Shown: positions 1 through 11,468, numbered from the stretch's first letter. The stretch: 64,000 nt of DNA from Planctomycetaceae bacterium (GCA_024642205.1 JAHEBQ010000011.1:1-64000), one strand, 5' to 3'. Numbers and translations are program-made. Notes: generated by a model from the sequence alone, not told the origin.

Positions 1-243
1 AATTTTCATCGCGTGGCTCAATGGGTTGAGGTGTTTTCAAAAGGGATATGATAGCTCAGGAAACCAGATTTGTAATCGTGCATACCTTGGCAGAATGAAA
101 ATCGAGGATTAGCGTATCCACGGCCAATGGTTCATAATGTTGGTTTGGAAAAAAATTACTAACCCTCGGTTCGCAGTATTCCTTCTGCGATCGCGTCGCA
201 GAAATTCTTTCGGCGCAACGGGTACTGTCTCTGGAAAGTTCCT

Positions 244-2652
244 ATGTCCACGCATTGTCCCCTTCGCCCGCTCTGGCTCGTTCTCTGGATCGGTGTGTTT
301 CCGATTTCGATATGCTGTGGAATTGTTGCGGCCCAGGAGCAGACCGCAACACTGGATCAAAACCCCGAAATCCAGGCCCGGTTGGAATTGGCGGGAGACA
401 ACCGACCCGAATTGACGAAAGCAATCGCCGATGTCTCGGCGGACCACCAGGATGCGCTGGAGTTCCTGTTGCTCAACATGCCCGAGTATGACCTGAAAAA
501 CCTTTCCGCCGATTTCTTGCTGACCAACATTCGGCTGGCGTATCGGGCGCGGGCCATTGCCAGTTGGAAAATTCCCGACGATATCTTCTTCAACGACGTT
601 TTGCCCTACGCCAATATCGACGAACCGCGTGACCCCTGGCGGCAGCAGCTTTTCGACCTCTGTCAGCCCATGGTCAAGGATTGTCGGTCGCCGGGCGAAG
701 CGGCGCAGAAACTGAACTCCACAATTTTCAAAGAGCTGGCCGTCAAATACTCGACGGCTCGTAAGCGGGCCAACCAAAGCCCGCGGGAGAGTATCGAACA
801 GGGCCTTGCGTCTTGCACCGGTCTATCGATTGTTCTCGCTGACGCGTGCCGAAGTGTCGGGGTGCCGGCGAGACTGGCCGGAATTCCCAGCTGGAAAAAC
901 AAGCAGGGCAACCACACCTGGGTCGAAGTCTGGGACGACGGTTGGCATTTCACCGGCGCCGCCGAACCCAACCCCGAGGGCCTCAACCATGCGTGGTTTC
1001 AGGGGGATGCGGCTCTCGCCGATCCCGATTCCGAAATGCACTCCATTTACGCTACCAGTTTTCGCAAAACCGAAACGGTATTTCCAATGGTCTGGTCCCC
1101 CGAAAAAAGGGTCTTCGCCGAGAATGTGACGACCCGTTACATCCCGGCGAAGGTACATCCCGACAAAAATGTCGTCAACGTCCTGGTCCGGGTATGGAAT
1201 GCCGACAAAACTGCTCGGGAAGTCGTCGCCGTGGAAGTTATGGATTCGAAGGCAAAACGAATGGCATCGGGTCAGTCCAAAGCCGGAACCGCCGATCTGA
1301 ACGACATGTTGACGTTCGAGCTGGAACCCAATTCGACATACACGCTGCGCTTGACGCGCGGCGCTGAACACCAGGCCCGGCGTCACGAATTCAAAACAGG
1401 ACAGAATGCCAGTCAATTGGTTGAAGTCTTGCTGGACCAGGAGGAAAAAAGCCCGGCGGCAGGTGAAGCCAAGAACCAGGACGATGGGGAAAAACCACTC
1501 CGTCCCTCAGCGCGCGAATTGCTGTCAAAATTTGCAGATGAGTGTTTCTTCGATGCGAACTCGGCGGATGAAATCCTTCGCGAACATCCGATTGCAACAA
1601 GGCAATTGGCATGGGATCGATTTCTGGCTTCGCCAATGGCGCAAAAACGCAAGTCCGACTTCGAAAAAAGCCAGGTCACGTCTGGTAAACACTTGAGCCC
1701 GTACACGATCAAGACGGTGGGCGATCGACCTGAACGCGGTTGGCCGCTGTTCATTGCAATGCATGGTGGCGGGGGCGCTCCACAACAGCTCAACGACAGC
1801 CAATGGAGGCACATGCAGATCTACTACAAGGATCAACCCCAGGTAAAAGGCTACAAATACCTGGCATTGCGGGCTCCCAACAATTCCTGGAACGGATTTT
1901 ATGACGACTACGTTTATCCGTTGATCGAAAACCTGATTCAGCAATCCATTGTTTTCGGCGACGTTGATCCAAACAAGGTATTCATCATGGGCTATTCGCA
2001 CGGTGGTTATGGTGCGTTTGCGATTGGACCCAAGATTCCCTTTCGATTTGCGGCCGTGCACGCCAGCGCCGCGGCACCCACCGACGGGCAGACATCGGCC
2101 AGAACGCTGCGGAACACCCGATTCACGTTCATGGTGGGTGAAAATGATACGGCCTACGGTCGCCGGGAACGTTGCGAGAGGTTTGCAAAACAGATCGACG
2201 AGCTTGGCTACCAAAACGTTGAATTCATGTACAAGCCGGGATTCGGACATGGCGGACTACCTGACCGTGACATGATCAGCCAGATGTACGATTACGTGCG
2301 AAACCCCGTTCCGCGACGTCTGACATGGGAAATGACCGACTCGGTGGTCGATCGATTTTACTGGTTGACCGCCGAAAAACCGCAACGGGGTGAATTGATC
2401 GACGCCGAGATCAGCGGCAACCAGGTCAAAGTGAAGACGGAAAACTGCAAATCATTTTCGATTCTTCTCGACCGACGTTTGATCGATGACCCCGGCAAGC
2501 CAATCGAAATCGTAATGCTGCAAGATGGCGTTGAACGGACATACTCAGTCAATTACCAACCCAGTTTCAAAACGCTTTGTGATTCCATCATGAAGACTGG
2601 CGACATTAACCTGTCATTCGATTTTGAGATCAAGGTCAATGTTGAAGATTAA
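244..2652 (+). CDS. Transglutaminase-like domain protein fused to an alpha/beta hydrolase (esterase/PHB-depolymerase-like)
   Basis: 802-aa ORF; transglutaminase-like core ([25 protein letters not shown]...[15 protein letters not shown]) followed by a hydrolase with GYSHGGYG nucleophile elbow; N-terminal signal-like segment. Confidence 0.8.
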   Translation: MSTHCPLRPLWLVLWIGVFPISICCGIVAAQEQTATLDQNPEIQARLELAGDNRPELTKAIADVSADHQDALEFLLLNMPEYDLKNLSADFLLTNIRLAYRARAIASWKIPDDIFFNDVLPYANIDEPRDPWRQQLFDLCQPMVKDCRSPGEAAQKLNSTIFKELAVKYSTARKRANQSPRESIEQGLASCTGLSIVLADACRSVGVPARLAGIPSWKNKQGNHTWVEVWDDGWHFTGAAEPNPEGLNHAWFQGDAALADPDSEMHSIYATSFRKTETVFPMVWSPEKRVFAENVTTRYIPAKVHPDKNVVNVLVRVWNADKTAREVVAVEVMDSKAKRMASGQSKAGTADLNDMLTFELEPNSTYTLRLTRGAEHQARRHEFKTGQNASQLVEVLLDQEEKSPAAGEAKNQDDGEKPLRPSARELLSKFADECFFDANSADEILREHPIATRQLAWDRFLASPMAQKRKSDFEKSQVTSGKHLSPYTIKTVGDRPERGWPLFIAMHGGGGAPQQLNDSQWRHMQIYYKDQPQVKGYKYLALRAPNNSWNGFYDDYVYPLIENLIQQSIVFGDVDPNKVFIMGYSHGGYGAFAIGPKIPFRFAAVHASAAAPTDGQTSARTLRNTRFTFMVGENDTAYGRRERCERFAKQIDELGYQNVEFMYKPGFGHGGLPDRDMISQMYDYVRNPVPRRLTWEMTDSVVDRFYWLTAEKPQRGELIDAEISGNQVKVKTENCKSFSILLDRRLIDDPGKPIEIVMLQDGVERTYSVNYQPSFKTLCDSIMKTGDINLSFDFEIKVNVED

Positions 2653-2763
2653 ATCCGCGCTATTTGATTTCGTCTTGTGTCGGTGGAATTTCGCTGCGCG
2701 AGACGACGCGCAATCGCGGAGCCAATGGCAACAAAAAAGTTCTCATCCGAATCAGGATCCTGT

Positions 2764-4798
2764 CATGCGTTTTACCACGCCGATACTTCTTCTCCTGGCC
2801 TGTTTGTTTTCAAACATGTCATGTTCCACCGCGCAAGAGCAACCGGCCAGGCCAGCGAGCCCCGGAGAACAGCAAACCGACGGCCCCCAACCCACCGGGC
2901 AAACATCCCTGGCACCAGCACAAGGCAGCAAGACCACGGGGCATCAATCGAAACAGACCAACGCGCTGGCCAAGGAAACCAGCCCCTACTTGCTGATGCA
3001 CGCCCACAATCCGGTGAACTGGTACGCTTGGAACGACGAGACATTGGCCAGGGCGAGTAAGGAAGACAAGCCAATATTTCTGTCGATTGGCTATTCAAGT
3101 TGCCATTGGTGTCACGTGATGGAGCGCGAGTCTTTTTTGGATGCAGAGATCGCCGGATATTTGAACGACAACTTTATCTGTATCAAAGTCGATCGCGAGG
3201 AGCGTCCCGACGTCGATGAGATCTACATGAATGCACTGCAGGCAATTCGTCCTGGAGGCGGCGGATGGCCGCTCTCGATGTTCCTGACACCCGAGGCGAA
3301 ACCTTTTTTCGGTGGGACCTACTGGCCAGCCCGCGATGGAGACCGTGGTGCCAGTATGGGATTTCTCACGATCGTCACGAAAGTCAACGAGGCTTTTCGT
3401 GACCATCGCGCCCAGATTGATCAAGACGCCGAAATCGTAACGCAGCGAACTAAAGACGCACTCGCGGGGCTGAAGCCGGTCTCAGGATTGCCAATCCAGA
3501 AAGCCTGGTCCAGCGAGACCGTTCAGAACCTGTTGTCAAACTTTGACCCGCAGTTCGGAGGGTTCGGATTCAGTTCGACCAATCCGAATCAACCGAAGTT
3601 TCCCGAACCGTCAAACCTGTTTTTCCTGGTAGACCAGGTTCAACGAAGTTCCGACCCCGACAATCCGGAGACGTTGGAGACGAAAAAAATGCTGGTCACG
3701 ACCTGTGATCGGATGATGATGGGCGGAATCCATGACCATCTTGGCGGTGGTTTCCACCGTTACAGCGTCGATCGGTATTGGCAGATTCCGCATTTTGAGA
3801 AAATGCTCTACGACAACGGCCAACTCGCGACAGTTTATGCCGAAGCCTACCGGTTGACGGGGCGCGAAGATTATCGGAACGTCGTCGAGGGAATTCTCTC
3901 GTTTGTCGATCGGGAATTGGTCGCACCGTCGGGTGGCTTTTATGCTTCGCTGGACGCGGAATCAGAAGGTGTCGAAGGAAAATTCTACCGCTGGGAACGG
4001 GATGAAATCAAAGCAGCACTGGAGCCGAAAGAGTATGAGTTGTTTGCGTCGATCTATCGGCTGAACGAGGCCCCAAATTTCGACGACGAATTCTACGCTC
4101 CTCAATTGAACAAATTGATGAGCGACCATGCGGCTCAACGGTCAATGAGTCTGGCCGACCTGGAGGCGATACTGGTGCCAATTCGAAAGAAACTGTTTGA
4201 GGTTCGATCCAAACGGGTTCGTCCGTTGTTGGATCACAAAATCCTGGCCGCATGGAATGGATTGATGATCCGGGGCTTCGCTGACGCCGGTCGGATTTTG
4301 AAGCATGAACAATATACCAAAACGGCTGCCAAAGCCGCAGATTTCGCACTCCATGAAATGATCGACGCCGACGGGCGGTTGTCTCGCACCCATACCGATG
4401 GGCAGGCAAAGCTGAACGCCTATTTGATCGATTATGCCTGTTTGATTGACGGGCTGATCGCGCTTCATCGCGCAACCGGCGATTCAAAATGGTTGGAGGC
4501 AGCTGATCGGTTGCAACAAAAACAGGATGAACTGTTTTGGGATACGGCCGGGGGTTACTTCTACACTTCCCAGGATCATGAGGCCTTGATTGCACGCAGC
4601 AAAAGAGCCAGCGACGGAGCAATGCCTGGCGGAAACAGCGTGTCCGCGGCGAACCTGTTCTACCTGGGCAAAAAATTGAACCGGGGAGCATATCAAACAA
4701 AATCACGACAAACCGTCCTGTCAGCATCTGCGATCTTGACCCGGGCTCCTCAAGCTGCCCCACGAATGGTGATCACGGCTCAAGAGTTTGTCGAATAG
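2764..4798 (+). CDS. Thioredoxin-domain-containing protein of the YyaL/DUF255 (SPATA20-like) family
   Basis: ORF 2624..4798; likely start ATG 2764 (lipoprotein-like [20 protein letters not shown]); [46 protein letters not shown] motif. Confidence 0.85.
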
Positions 4799-4842
4799 CA
4801 ACCGTTTTCGAGGTTCCTGACATCTGCCGATCGCGATCGTTC

Positions 4843-5370
4843 ATGATTACGCCCGTTTGTGAAACCTTTCTTTATTGCCCTGGCTGTGGATCTCCACCCG
4901 ACGCGGTCGGAACCTCTCCATTTCGCTGTCGCCAATGCGCGTTCAGCTTTTACTTCGGCCCTGCGGCGGCAGTAGGAGCAGTCATTGTCAACAGGCGCGG
5001 AGAATTGCTGTTGCTGATTCGGGCTCGCGATCCAGGCCAGGGGAAATACGGATTGCCCGGTGGGTTTGTCGATTCAGGTGAGACGCTGGAAGATTCGTTG
5101 GTTCGGGAAGTGCGGGAAGAAACTGGTCTGCGTGTGACCAAACTCGAATACCTTTGCTCGTTTCCGAACTCGTATACGTATCGCGAGGTCGCCGTTGATG
5201 TTCTGGATGCATTTTTTGTCTGCGAAGTCGAGTCGTTCGAAGACCTCCGTGCTCAACCAGAGGAAGTCGATTCCTTTTACATTGGCGTGCCAACAAAAGA
5301 GGTATTGGGCAGAATGGCATTTGAATCGAACCGTCGCGCCATTGAGTTATTCCTGGCACAGTGGTGTTAA
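4843..5370 (+). CDS. NUDIX hydrolase with N-terminal zinc ribbon
   Basis: CPGCG...CRQC zinc ribbon and Nudix box GGFVDSGETLEDSLVREVREETGL. Confidence 0.9.
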   Translation: MITPVCETFLYCPGCGSPPDAVGTSPFRCRQCAFSFYFGPAAAVGAVIVNRRGELLLLIRARDPGQGKYGLPGGFVDSGETLEDSLVREVREETGLRVTKLEYLCSFPNSYTYREVAVDVLDAFFVCEVESFEDLRAQPEEVDSFYIGVPTKEVLGRMAFESNRRAIELFLAQWC

Positions 5371-5679
5371 AATCGCCCTCGGAATCAACGTTTGTTTTTC
5401 TCCCCATCCAGACGCTCGTCTCAACGCAATACGCTGCCGGGAAAGGGATGGAAGACGCCACCGTCAGTCGCCTGATCCGATCCCTTGTTGATCGTTTACG
5501 GATCAGTCCATGGAGCGTAGTTTCGACTCAAATCGAGTTGGCACAAGGGTTGCAGCTAGCTCGTTTCCATTAGCTGATTACCTTTTGACCACAACTTGGC
5601 GAACGCGGGCCGGTCCGTTGAATTTGACAGATTCCTTCGGATAATAGCCCGTTTTTGCGCCCCGACCAAGGAGTCTTTT

Positions 5680-7131
5680 ATGAAGGCCTTCAAACGCCTT
5701 GCTTTCGCCACCGTTCTGATCATTTGCCTGGCGCAGGAGGGTCACCCTGCCGTAGCGCAGGAATCGACAACCCAGCCGCCGGATATCGTCACTCAAACCA
5801 ACACTGCCGAGTCGGGAGGCATCAAAACCGAAGCAGTCGTGACCGAACCGGAATTCGTGGCTGCGGATATTGCCTGGATGCTCGTTTGCTCCGCATTGGT
5901 GCTGATGATGACGGCACCAGGATTGGCGTTGTTCTATGGCGGTCTGGTTCGCAAAAAAAATATTCTCAGTGTCATGATGCAGTGCATTTTTCTGATGGGT
6001 TTGATGTCAATCATCTGGGCGGTGGTCGGTTACAGCCTGGCCTTCGGGGGGACCAATCCTTACTTCGGCAATCTGGACCACCTGTTCTTGAAGGGAGTCT
6101 CGCCGACGTTTGTCGATGGAGCGGTGACAACCCCGGCAGAGGGCAGCATTCCGGCCACCGTGTTCATGTGCTTTCAAGGCATGTTCTTCATCATTACGCC
6201 GGCGTTAATTTGCGGTGCGTTTGCCGAACGATTCAAATTCTCATCCATGTGCGTGTACATGGTTCTTTGGGGGTTACTGGTTTACTGTCCGATCTGTCAC
6301 TGGGTTTGGAGCGGAAAAGGGTGGTTGTGCGAGGCAAACCCGGACGCATTGTTTCCAGCGCTTGATTTCGCCGGTGGAACGGTGGTGCATATCAGTTCCG
6401 GCGTTTCAGCACTGGTTTGTGTCCTCTTTGTCGGTCAGCGAATGGGCTACGGCAAAGACCCGATGCCACCCCATAATCTGACATACACCTGTATCGGCAC
6501 GGCGCTGTTGTGGGTCGGCTGGTTTGGATTCAACGCCGGAAGCTCACTGTCGGCCGGGACCGGTGCGGTAAATGCATTTGTCTCAACGCATTTGGCTGCC
6601 GCCGGCGGAGTATTGGCCTGGGCGGGAGCCGAGTGGTTGTTTCGGGGGAAGCCGACCGTCTTGGGTGCCTGTTCCGGCGCGGTTGCCGGCTTGGTTTGTA
6701 TCACGCCCGCTTGTGGTTCGGCGACTGCCATGGGGGGAATCGTTCTTGGCATGATCGCGGGGATGGTCTGCTTTTGGGCCTGCACGGCGCTCAAGAAATC
6801 CTTCAAGTATGACGATTCGTTGGATGCGTTTGGCGTCCACGGCGTCGGAGGAACGGTCGGAGCCGTTTTGACGGGTGTTTTTGCAAACAGCTCCATCACC
6901 GGTGGACTGGAAGGCGGCCGCGTCGGGTTGATCGAAGGGGGTTTTACCAACTTTACTCAGGTCATCAATCAGCTCGTCAGCGTGTCCGCCGCAGCCGGCC
7001 TGGCAATTGTGGGCACGATAATTCTGTTGGTGGTTCTCAATGTCACAATCGGACTCCGTGTGACTCCAGAAGAAGAGCAACGTGGTCTCGATGTGGCTCA
7101 ACATGGCGAGGAAGGATACATCTTTCTGTAA
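5680..7131 (+). CDS. amt: Ammonium transporter (Amt family)
   Basis: ORF 5596..7131; start at 5680 preceded by AAGGAG; signal peptide; Amt signatures (DIAWMLVCSALVLMMTAPGLALFYGGLVRKKN, DDSLDAFGVHGVGGTVGAVLTGVFA). Confidence 0.92.
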   Translation: MKAFKRLAFATVLIICLAQEGHPAVAQESTTQPPDIVTQTNTAESGGIKTEAVVTEPEFVAADIAWMLVCSALVLMMTAPGLALFYGGLVRKKNILSVMMQCIFLMGLMSIIWAVVGYSLAFGGTNPYFGNLDHLFLKGVSPTFVDGAVTTPAEGSIPATVFMCFQGMFFIITPALICGAFAERFKFSSMCVYMVLWGLLVYCPICHWVWSGKGWLCEANPDALFPALDFAGGTVVHISSGVSALVCVLFVGQRMGYGKDPMPPHNLTYTCIGTALLWVGWFGFNAGSSLSAGTGAVNAFVSTHLAAAGGVLAWAGAEWLFRGKPTVLGACSGAVAGLVCITPACGSATAMGGIVLGMIAGMVCFWACTALKKSFKYDDSLDAFGVHGVGGTVGAVLTGVFANSSITGGLEGGRVGLIEGGFTNFTQVINQLVSVSAAAGLAIVGTIILLVVLNVTIGLRVTPEEEQRGLDVAQHGEEGYIFL

Positions 7132-7421
7132 CTGATTCGACCGGCATCCTTAACAGCCGACGCGCGCGAGCCTACGGTTTTCCTCAGGACTGGCGGCAAA
7201 CGCGTGTCGGCTGATTTGACACCTTTCCAGGCCTCGATTCCAGGCTGGCAGCCCAGATTCGGGTGATGATTCGCTTCTGCCTGGTGGCAGGCGAACGGTT
7301 CTGCCATGTTTGGCTGGCCTGGCAAAGTGTCTTTGGTTATTTGCATTGGAGCAAGAAGCGATTCGCACTAGAATCGTGAGTTGCCTTTTACCGTGCATTC
7401 CGTCTGGATCCTTGACCCCCG

Positions 7422-9650
7422 ATGACAGCGACTGACAAAACACTTCAAGAACTGCGAACCGGCATCGATGAAGTCGATCAGCGGCTGGTCCGATTGATCA
7501 ACGCCCGCTCAAAACTGGCAGTTGAGCACTCGCGGCTGAAGCGTACCGAGCCAGGGATGCCGGTAGATGACCGAACGCTTGAGAATGAAGCGCTTCGAAA
7601 CGTGGTGGCCAAGAACCGCGGGCCGATTCCCGACTCGGCGATGGAGGGCGCCTACCGCGAAATTCTCAACGGCGCGTTTGTCCTCGGCCGACCGACGCGT
7701 GTCGGTTACCTCGGCCCCCAGGGCACATTCAGCCACCTTGCCGCTTCCCAGTACTTCGGCCCGTCGGTTGACTACGAAAATCTCCGGGCACTCGAAGGCG
7801 TATTCGAAGAAGTCGCACGCGGGCACGTCGATTATGGTCTGGTACCGATCGAAAACAGCACCGGGGGTGCGATCATAGAAACGCTCGATGCGTTTTCGGA
7901 CTATTTTGGTCGACTCACCATCTGCGGTGAGATTCGGTTGGCAATCCAATTCAGCTTGTTGGGCAAATGCCAATCCGAGGATGTGCAAATAATCTATTCG
8001 AAAGCCGAGGCGCTGGCGCAATGCCGCCAATGGCTTTCACAGCGGTATCCGAACGCCCAGCAGATTCCTGCACAAAGCACCGCTGCTGCCGCCGAGCTCG
8101 CTTATCTGGCCAGCCCCTCCGATGGAGTCGCAGCTGTTGGTTCCAGCAAAGCCGGTGAACTGTACGGTCTGAAAACACTGAATGAGGGAATCGAGGACTG
8201 CGCCAACAACGTCACGCGGTTCTTGGTCCTTTCCAGACAAGAAACGGAAATCACCGGCAATGATAAAACTTCACTGATGTTTACCTGTTCCGATCGGCCC
8301 GGGTCACTGGTCGACATCCTCTCGGTATTCAAGCGATACAATATCAACCTCAGCCACATTGAAAAACGCCCCAGCCGCGACATCGGCATCGAATATACTT
8401 TTTTCGTTGACCTCCTGGGTCATGCCCAGGACGGCAAGACCGCGGAGATCCTTGGAGAAGTCCGCGCCCACTGCAAAAGCCTGTTCGTGCTGGGTAGCTT
8501 CCCGGTCTATAACGAAGCCCTACGATACCAGCCCCGCGTCATTTCCAACGATTACGATTCGCTGGACGAGCTTGAACGAGCTATTGATTGGATGGACGAA
8601 CGAGTCGTCGAATTGATCAACGAACGCGCCAATCTCGTCGTCCAGGTAGGCGAATTCAAGCGAAAATCGGACGTTCCGATTTACGCGCCACATCGCGAGC
8701 ATGCGGTCCTGACCAAAATCAAATCGCTGAATGAGGGTCCGCTTTCCGATCGCACGCTGGAATCCATCTATCGTGAATTGATGAGTGGGAGCTTCGCAAT
8801 TGAGAAACCGCTGAGTATCGGGTTTCTTGGTCCGCGCGGTGAGTTTTCACACCTGGCTGCCGTCCGCCACTTCGGATCCAGTGTCAATTTCGTTCCCTCA
8901 CGCGAAATCCGTACCGTATTTCAGCAGGTCGTCGACGGCAAAGTCGACTACGGGTTGGTGCCAGTCGAAAACAGCTCGGTCGGTGGTGTCAACGAAACAC
9001 TTGATGCGTTCATCGATTTTCACGACCAGTTGAATATCTACGGCGAAGTCAAGTTTCAGACGCGGTTTTGCCTGCTGGCCAATTGCAAACCGGAACAGGT
9101 CCGAAAGATCTATTCGAAACCCGACGTGTTCGAGCAATGCCGAAACTGGTTGGGTACACAATACCCGCAGGCCAGCCGGATTCCGACCGAGAGCACTGCT
9201 TTGGCAACGAAGAAAGCAAAATCCGAAATTGATGCCGACCCAAGTTGCGGTGTCGCCGCGATCGGTTCGTCCCTGGCGGGCGAGATTTACGGATTGCGGC
9301 CTCTTTTCGAGGCGATTGAGGATCGCCAAAGCAACATGACTCGGTTCCTGATTCTTTCCAGAAGTCAAACGCAACGATCCGGCAATGACAAGACTTCGAT
9401 CATGTTCACGACGGAGGACCGGTCCGGCGCATTGGTGGATGTGCTCGAGGTTTTCAAACGCAATTCGATTAACTTGACGCATCTCGAAAAACGTCCCAGC
9501 CGTGAAGAAAACTGGGATTACACTTTCTTCCTCGATCTCGAAGGCCACCGCGAGGATCCGAGGATCGCCCAGATTATCGGCGAGGCCCGCGCACATTGTA
9601 AGAACTTGACGGTCCTGGGAAGCTTTCCCGCCAGCCAACGCGTATTGTAG
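7422..9650 (+). CDS. pheA: Tandem-duplicated bifunctional chorismate mutase/prephenate dehydratase (P-protein), CM-PDT-ACT-CM-PDT-ACT
   Basis: 742 aa; two copies each of CM helix (LRTGIDEVDQRLVRLINARSKLA / LERAIDWMDERVVELINERANL), PDT (GYLGPQGTFSHLAA / GFLGPRGEFSHLAA; NNVTRFLVLSR / SNMTRFLILSR) and ACT (NDKTSLMFTCSDRPGSLVDIL / NDKTSIMFTTEDRSGALVDVL). Confidence 0.93.
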   Translation: MTATDKTLQELRTGIDEVDQRLVRLINARSKLAVEHSRLKRTEPGMPVDDRTLENEALRNVVAKNRGPIPDSAMEGAYREILNGAFVLGRPTRVGYLGPQGTFSHLAASQYFGPSVDYENLRALEGVFEEVARGHVDYGLVPIENSTGGAIIETLDAFSDYFGRLTICGEIRLAIQFSLLGKCQSEDVQIIYSKAEALAQCRQWLSQRYPNAQQIPAQSTAAAAELAYLASPSDGVAAVGSSKAGELYGLKTLNEGIEDCANNVTRFLVLSRQETEITGNDKTSLMFTCSDRPGSLVDILSVFKRYNINLSHIEKRPSRDIGIEYTFFVDLLGHAQDGKTAEILGEVRAHCKSLFVLGSFPVYNEALRYQPRVISNDYDSLDELERAIDWMDERVVELINERANLVVQVGEFKRKSDVPIYAPHREHAVLTKIKSLNEGPLSDRTLESIYRELMSGSFAIEKPLSIGFLGPRGEFSHLAAVRHFGSSVNFVPSREIRTVFQQVVDGKVDYGLVPVENSSVGGVNETLDAFIDFHDQLNIYGEVKFQTRFCLLANCKPEQVRKIYSKPDVFEQCRNWLGTQYPQASRIPTESTALATKKAKSEIDADPSCGVAAIGSSLAGEIYGLRPLFEAIEDRQSNMTRFLILSRSQTQRSGNDKTSIMFTTEDRSGALVDVLEVFKRNSINLTHLEKRPSREENWDYTFFLDLEGHREDPRIAQIIGEARAHCKNLTVLGSFPASQRVL

Positions 9651-9676
9651 TCGGCCGAGAGCCGACCGGGCTGGTC

Positions 9677-10423
9677 CTATTCAAACCAGCCAAATCGAAC
9701 GATCGACCACACCGCCTCCCATCCATGATGCCAGCGAATTTTCTTGCCTTCGGCATAAGTCCGCCCGCAATAGCTGATCGGGATTTCGTGGACCCGGACC
9801 TTCTCCCGCGCGACTCGAGCCGTGATTTCCGGTTCAATTGCGAAACCTGGGCTGATCAGTTTCGGCGTAATTGTATCGATGACTTCGCGGGTAAACGCTT
9901 TGTAACCCGTTTCAATATCCGTGAGTTTCAAATTCGTAAACATATTCGAAAGCGTTGTCAGGAACCGGTTGCCGACGTAATTCCAGAAGTAACCCGCTTT
10001 CCGCCCGGTCATTTGGGTATTAACCAAATAACGACTTCCATAAACGACGTCCGCTTGATGTTCGATGATCGGCCGAATCAACCGGGGGATCTCGTTGGGG
10101 TCGTATTCCAGATCCGCATCTTGAACGACGACGATATCGCCGGTGGCCAATGTGAATCCCGTTTTGAGCGCGGTGCCTTTGCCGAGATTGGATGCATGTG
10201 TTTCCACTCGAAACCGGCGATTGTATTCAGCGCCATGATTTTCGTTAAATGCCGCGGCCAGCAATTGGGCGATTGCAGCAGAACGATCGGTACTGCCGTC
10301 GTCGACCAGGATGATTTCTTTTGCGATGGGAATCGCGGCGACCTTGTCGACCACCGTCTTGAGAGTCCGCTGTTCATTAAAAAACGGAATGACAATGGAA
10401 ACCACGATCTCTTCCGGGATCAC
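9677..10423 (-). CDS. Glycosyltransferase family 2 (dolichyl-phosphate-mannosyltransferase-like)
   Basis: VVSIVIPFFNEQRTLKTVVDKV...ILVDDGSTD...VVVQDADLEYDP; likely GTG start at 10423 (the ORF track extends to 10576). Confidence 0.88.
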   Translation of the reverse strand: MIPEEIVVSIVIPFFNEQRTLKTVVDKVAAIPIAKEIILVDDGSTDRSAAIAQLLAAAFNENHGAEYNRRFRVETHASNLGKGTALKTGFTLATGDIVVVQDADLEYDPNEIPRLIRPIIEHQADVVYGSRYLVNTQMTGRKAGYFWNYVGNRFLTTLSNMFTNLKLTDIETGYKAFTREVIDTITPKLISPGFAIEPEITARVAREKVRVHEIPISYCGRTYAEGKKIRWHHGWEAVWSIVRFGWFE

Positions 10424-10700
10424 GTAAAATCCTAATGGACAACGGGCTGATTCGCCGAGCGAGGACGTGTGGTATTCGTACCAGGTTTGGGTCCAGGGCG
10501 TCAGGGAGTTGTCGTGAGAAGACGTCATTTTCTTGGCTGGACAGGACAAAAAGCAAGTACCCGATGCGTGGTTCATTATGGTTGGGAATTCGTGCTGTGA
10601 ACCTCAATATCGAATGAAGAACCTGGATTTTCGAGCGAGGATCGTGGTTTCCCGAACGGTCATCTGGTCAAAACCCGGGCTGGGCATAAAATTGCGGGCT

Positions 10701-11468
10701 ATGAAAGTCGTCTCGCTGCAATCAGGAAGTAACGGCAACTGCTTTTTCGTCGAATCCGGCGCGGTTCGCCTGTTGTTTGATGCTGGAATCAGCGGAAAAC
10801 AGGCAGAAGAGCGATTGGCCCGTCACGGTCGAGACATTCGCAGCGTCGACGGGCTGTTCATCTCCCACGATCACAGCGACCACACTCGATCGGTGGGTGT
10901 TTTTCAGCGCAAATTTGGCATGCCCGTGTACATCACTCGTCCGACGCTGACGGCGGTTCAACGCTATCAGAAGATTGGCAAGCTCGAACGGGTCCGAATA
11001 TTCACCGCCGGCAGCTCACAGTCATTTGGCGACGTAACGGTTCACTCGGTTCCAACGCCCCACGACAGCGTCGATGGAGTCGCTTTTGTCGTCGAAGACA
11101 AACAGCACCGGGTGGGAATTCTGACCGATCTGGGTCATGCGTTCGACGGACTTCGAGAGGTTTTGCGGTCGCTCGATGCGGTGGTCATTGAAAGCAACTA
11201 CGATACCGAGATGCTCCAGACGGGCCCTTACCCGGAACATCTGAAGCGACGAATCAGCGGCGCGGGCGGACATCTTTCCAATGAGGACGCAGCGATGCTG
11301 TTGCAGCAAACCCGGTCGGAGCGGCTCAAGTGGGCTTGTCTCTGTCATTTGTCGGAAGAGAACAACGAGCCTGAACGGGCTCGCGCGACACATCAACGGA
11401 TTCTGGGTGAGGACTTTCCTTTGCATATCGCCAGTCGTTATGACGTCAGTGAGATTTTCGAGCTGTAG
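10701..11468 (+). CDS. MBL-fold metallo-hydrolase (YycJ/WalJ-like)
   Basis: ORF 10533..11468; start at 10701 (MKVVSLQSGSNGNCFFVESG); HDHSDH metal motif. Confidence 0.88.
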   Translation: MKVVSLQSGSNGNCFFVESGAVRLLFDAGISGKQAEERLARHGRDIRSVDGLFISHDHSDHTRSVGVFQRKFGMPVYITRPTLTAVQRYQKIGKLERVRIFTAGSSQSFGDVTVHSVPTPHDSVDGVAFVVEDKQHRVGILTDLGHAFDGLREVLRSLDAVVIESNYDTEMLQTGPYPEHLKRRISGAGGHLSNEDAAMLLQQTRSERLKWACLCHLSEENNEPERARATHQRILGEDFPLHIASRYDVSEIFEL

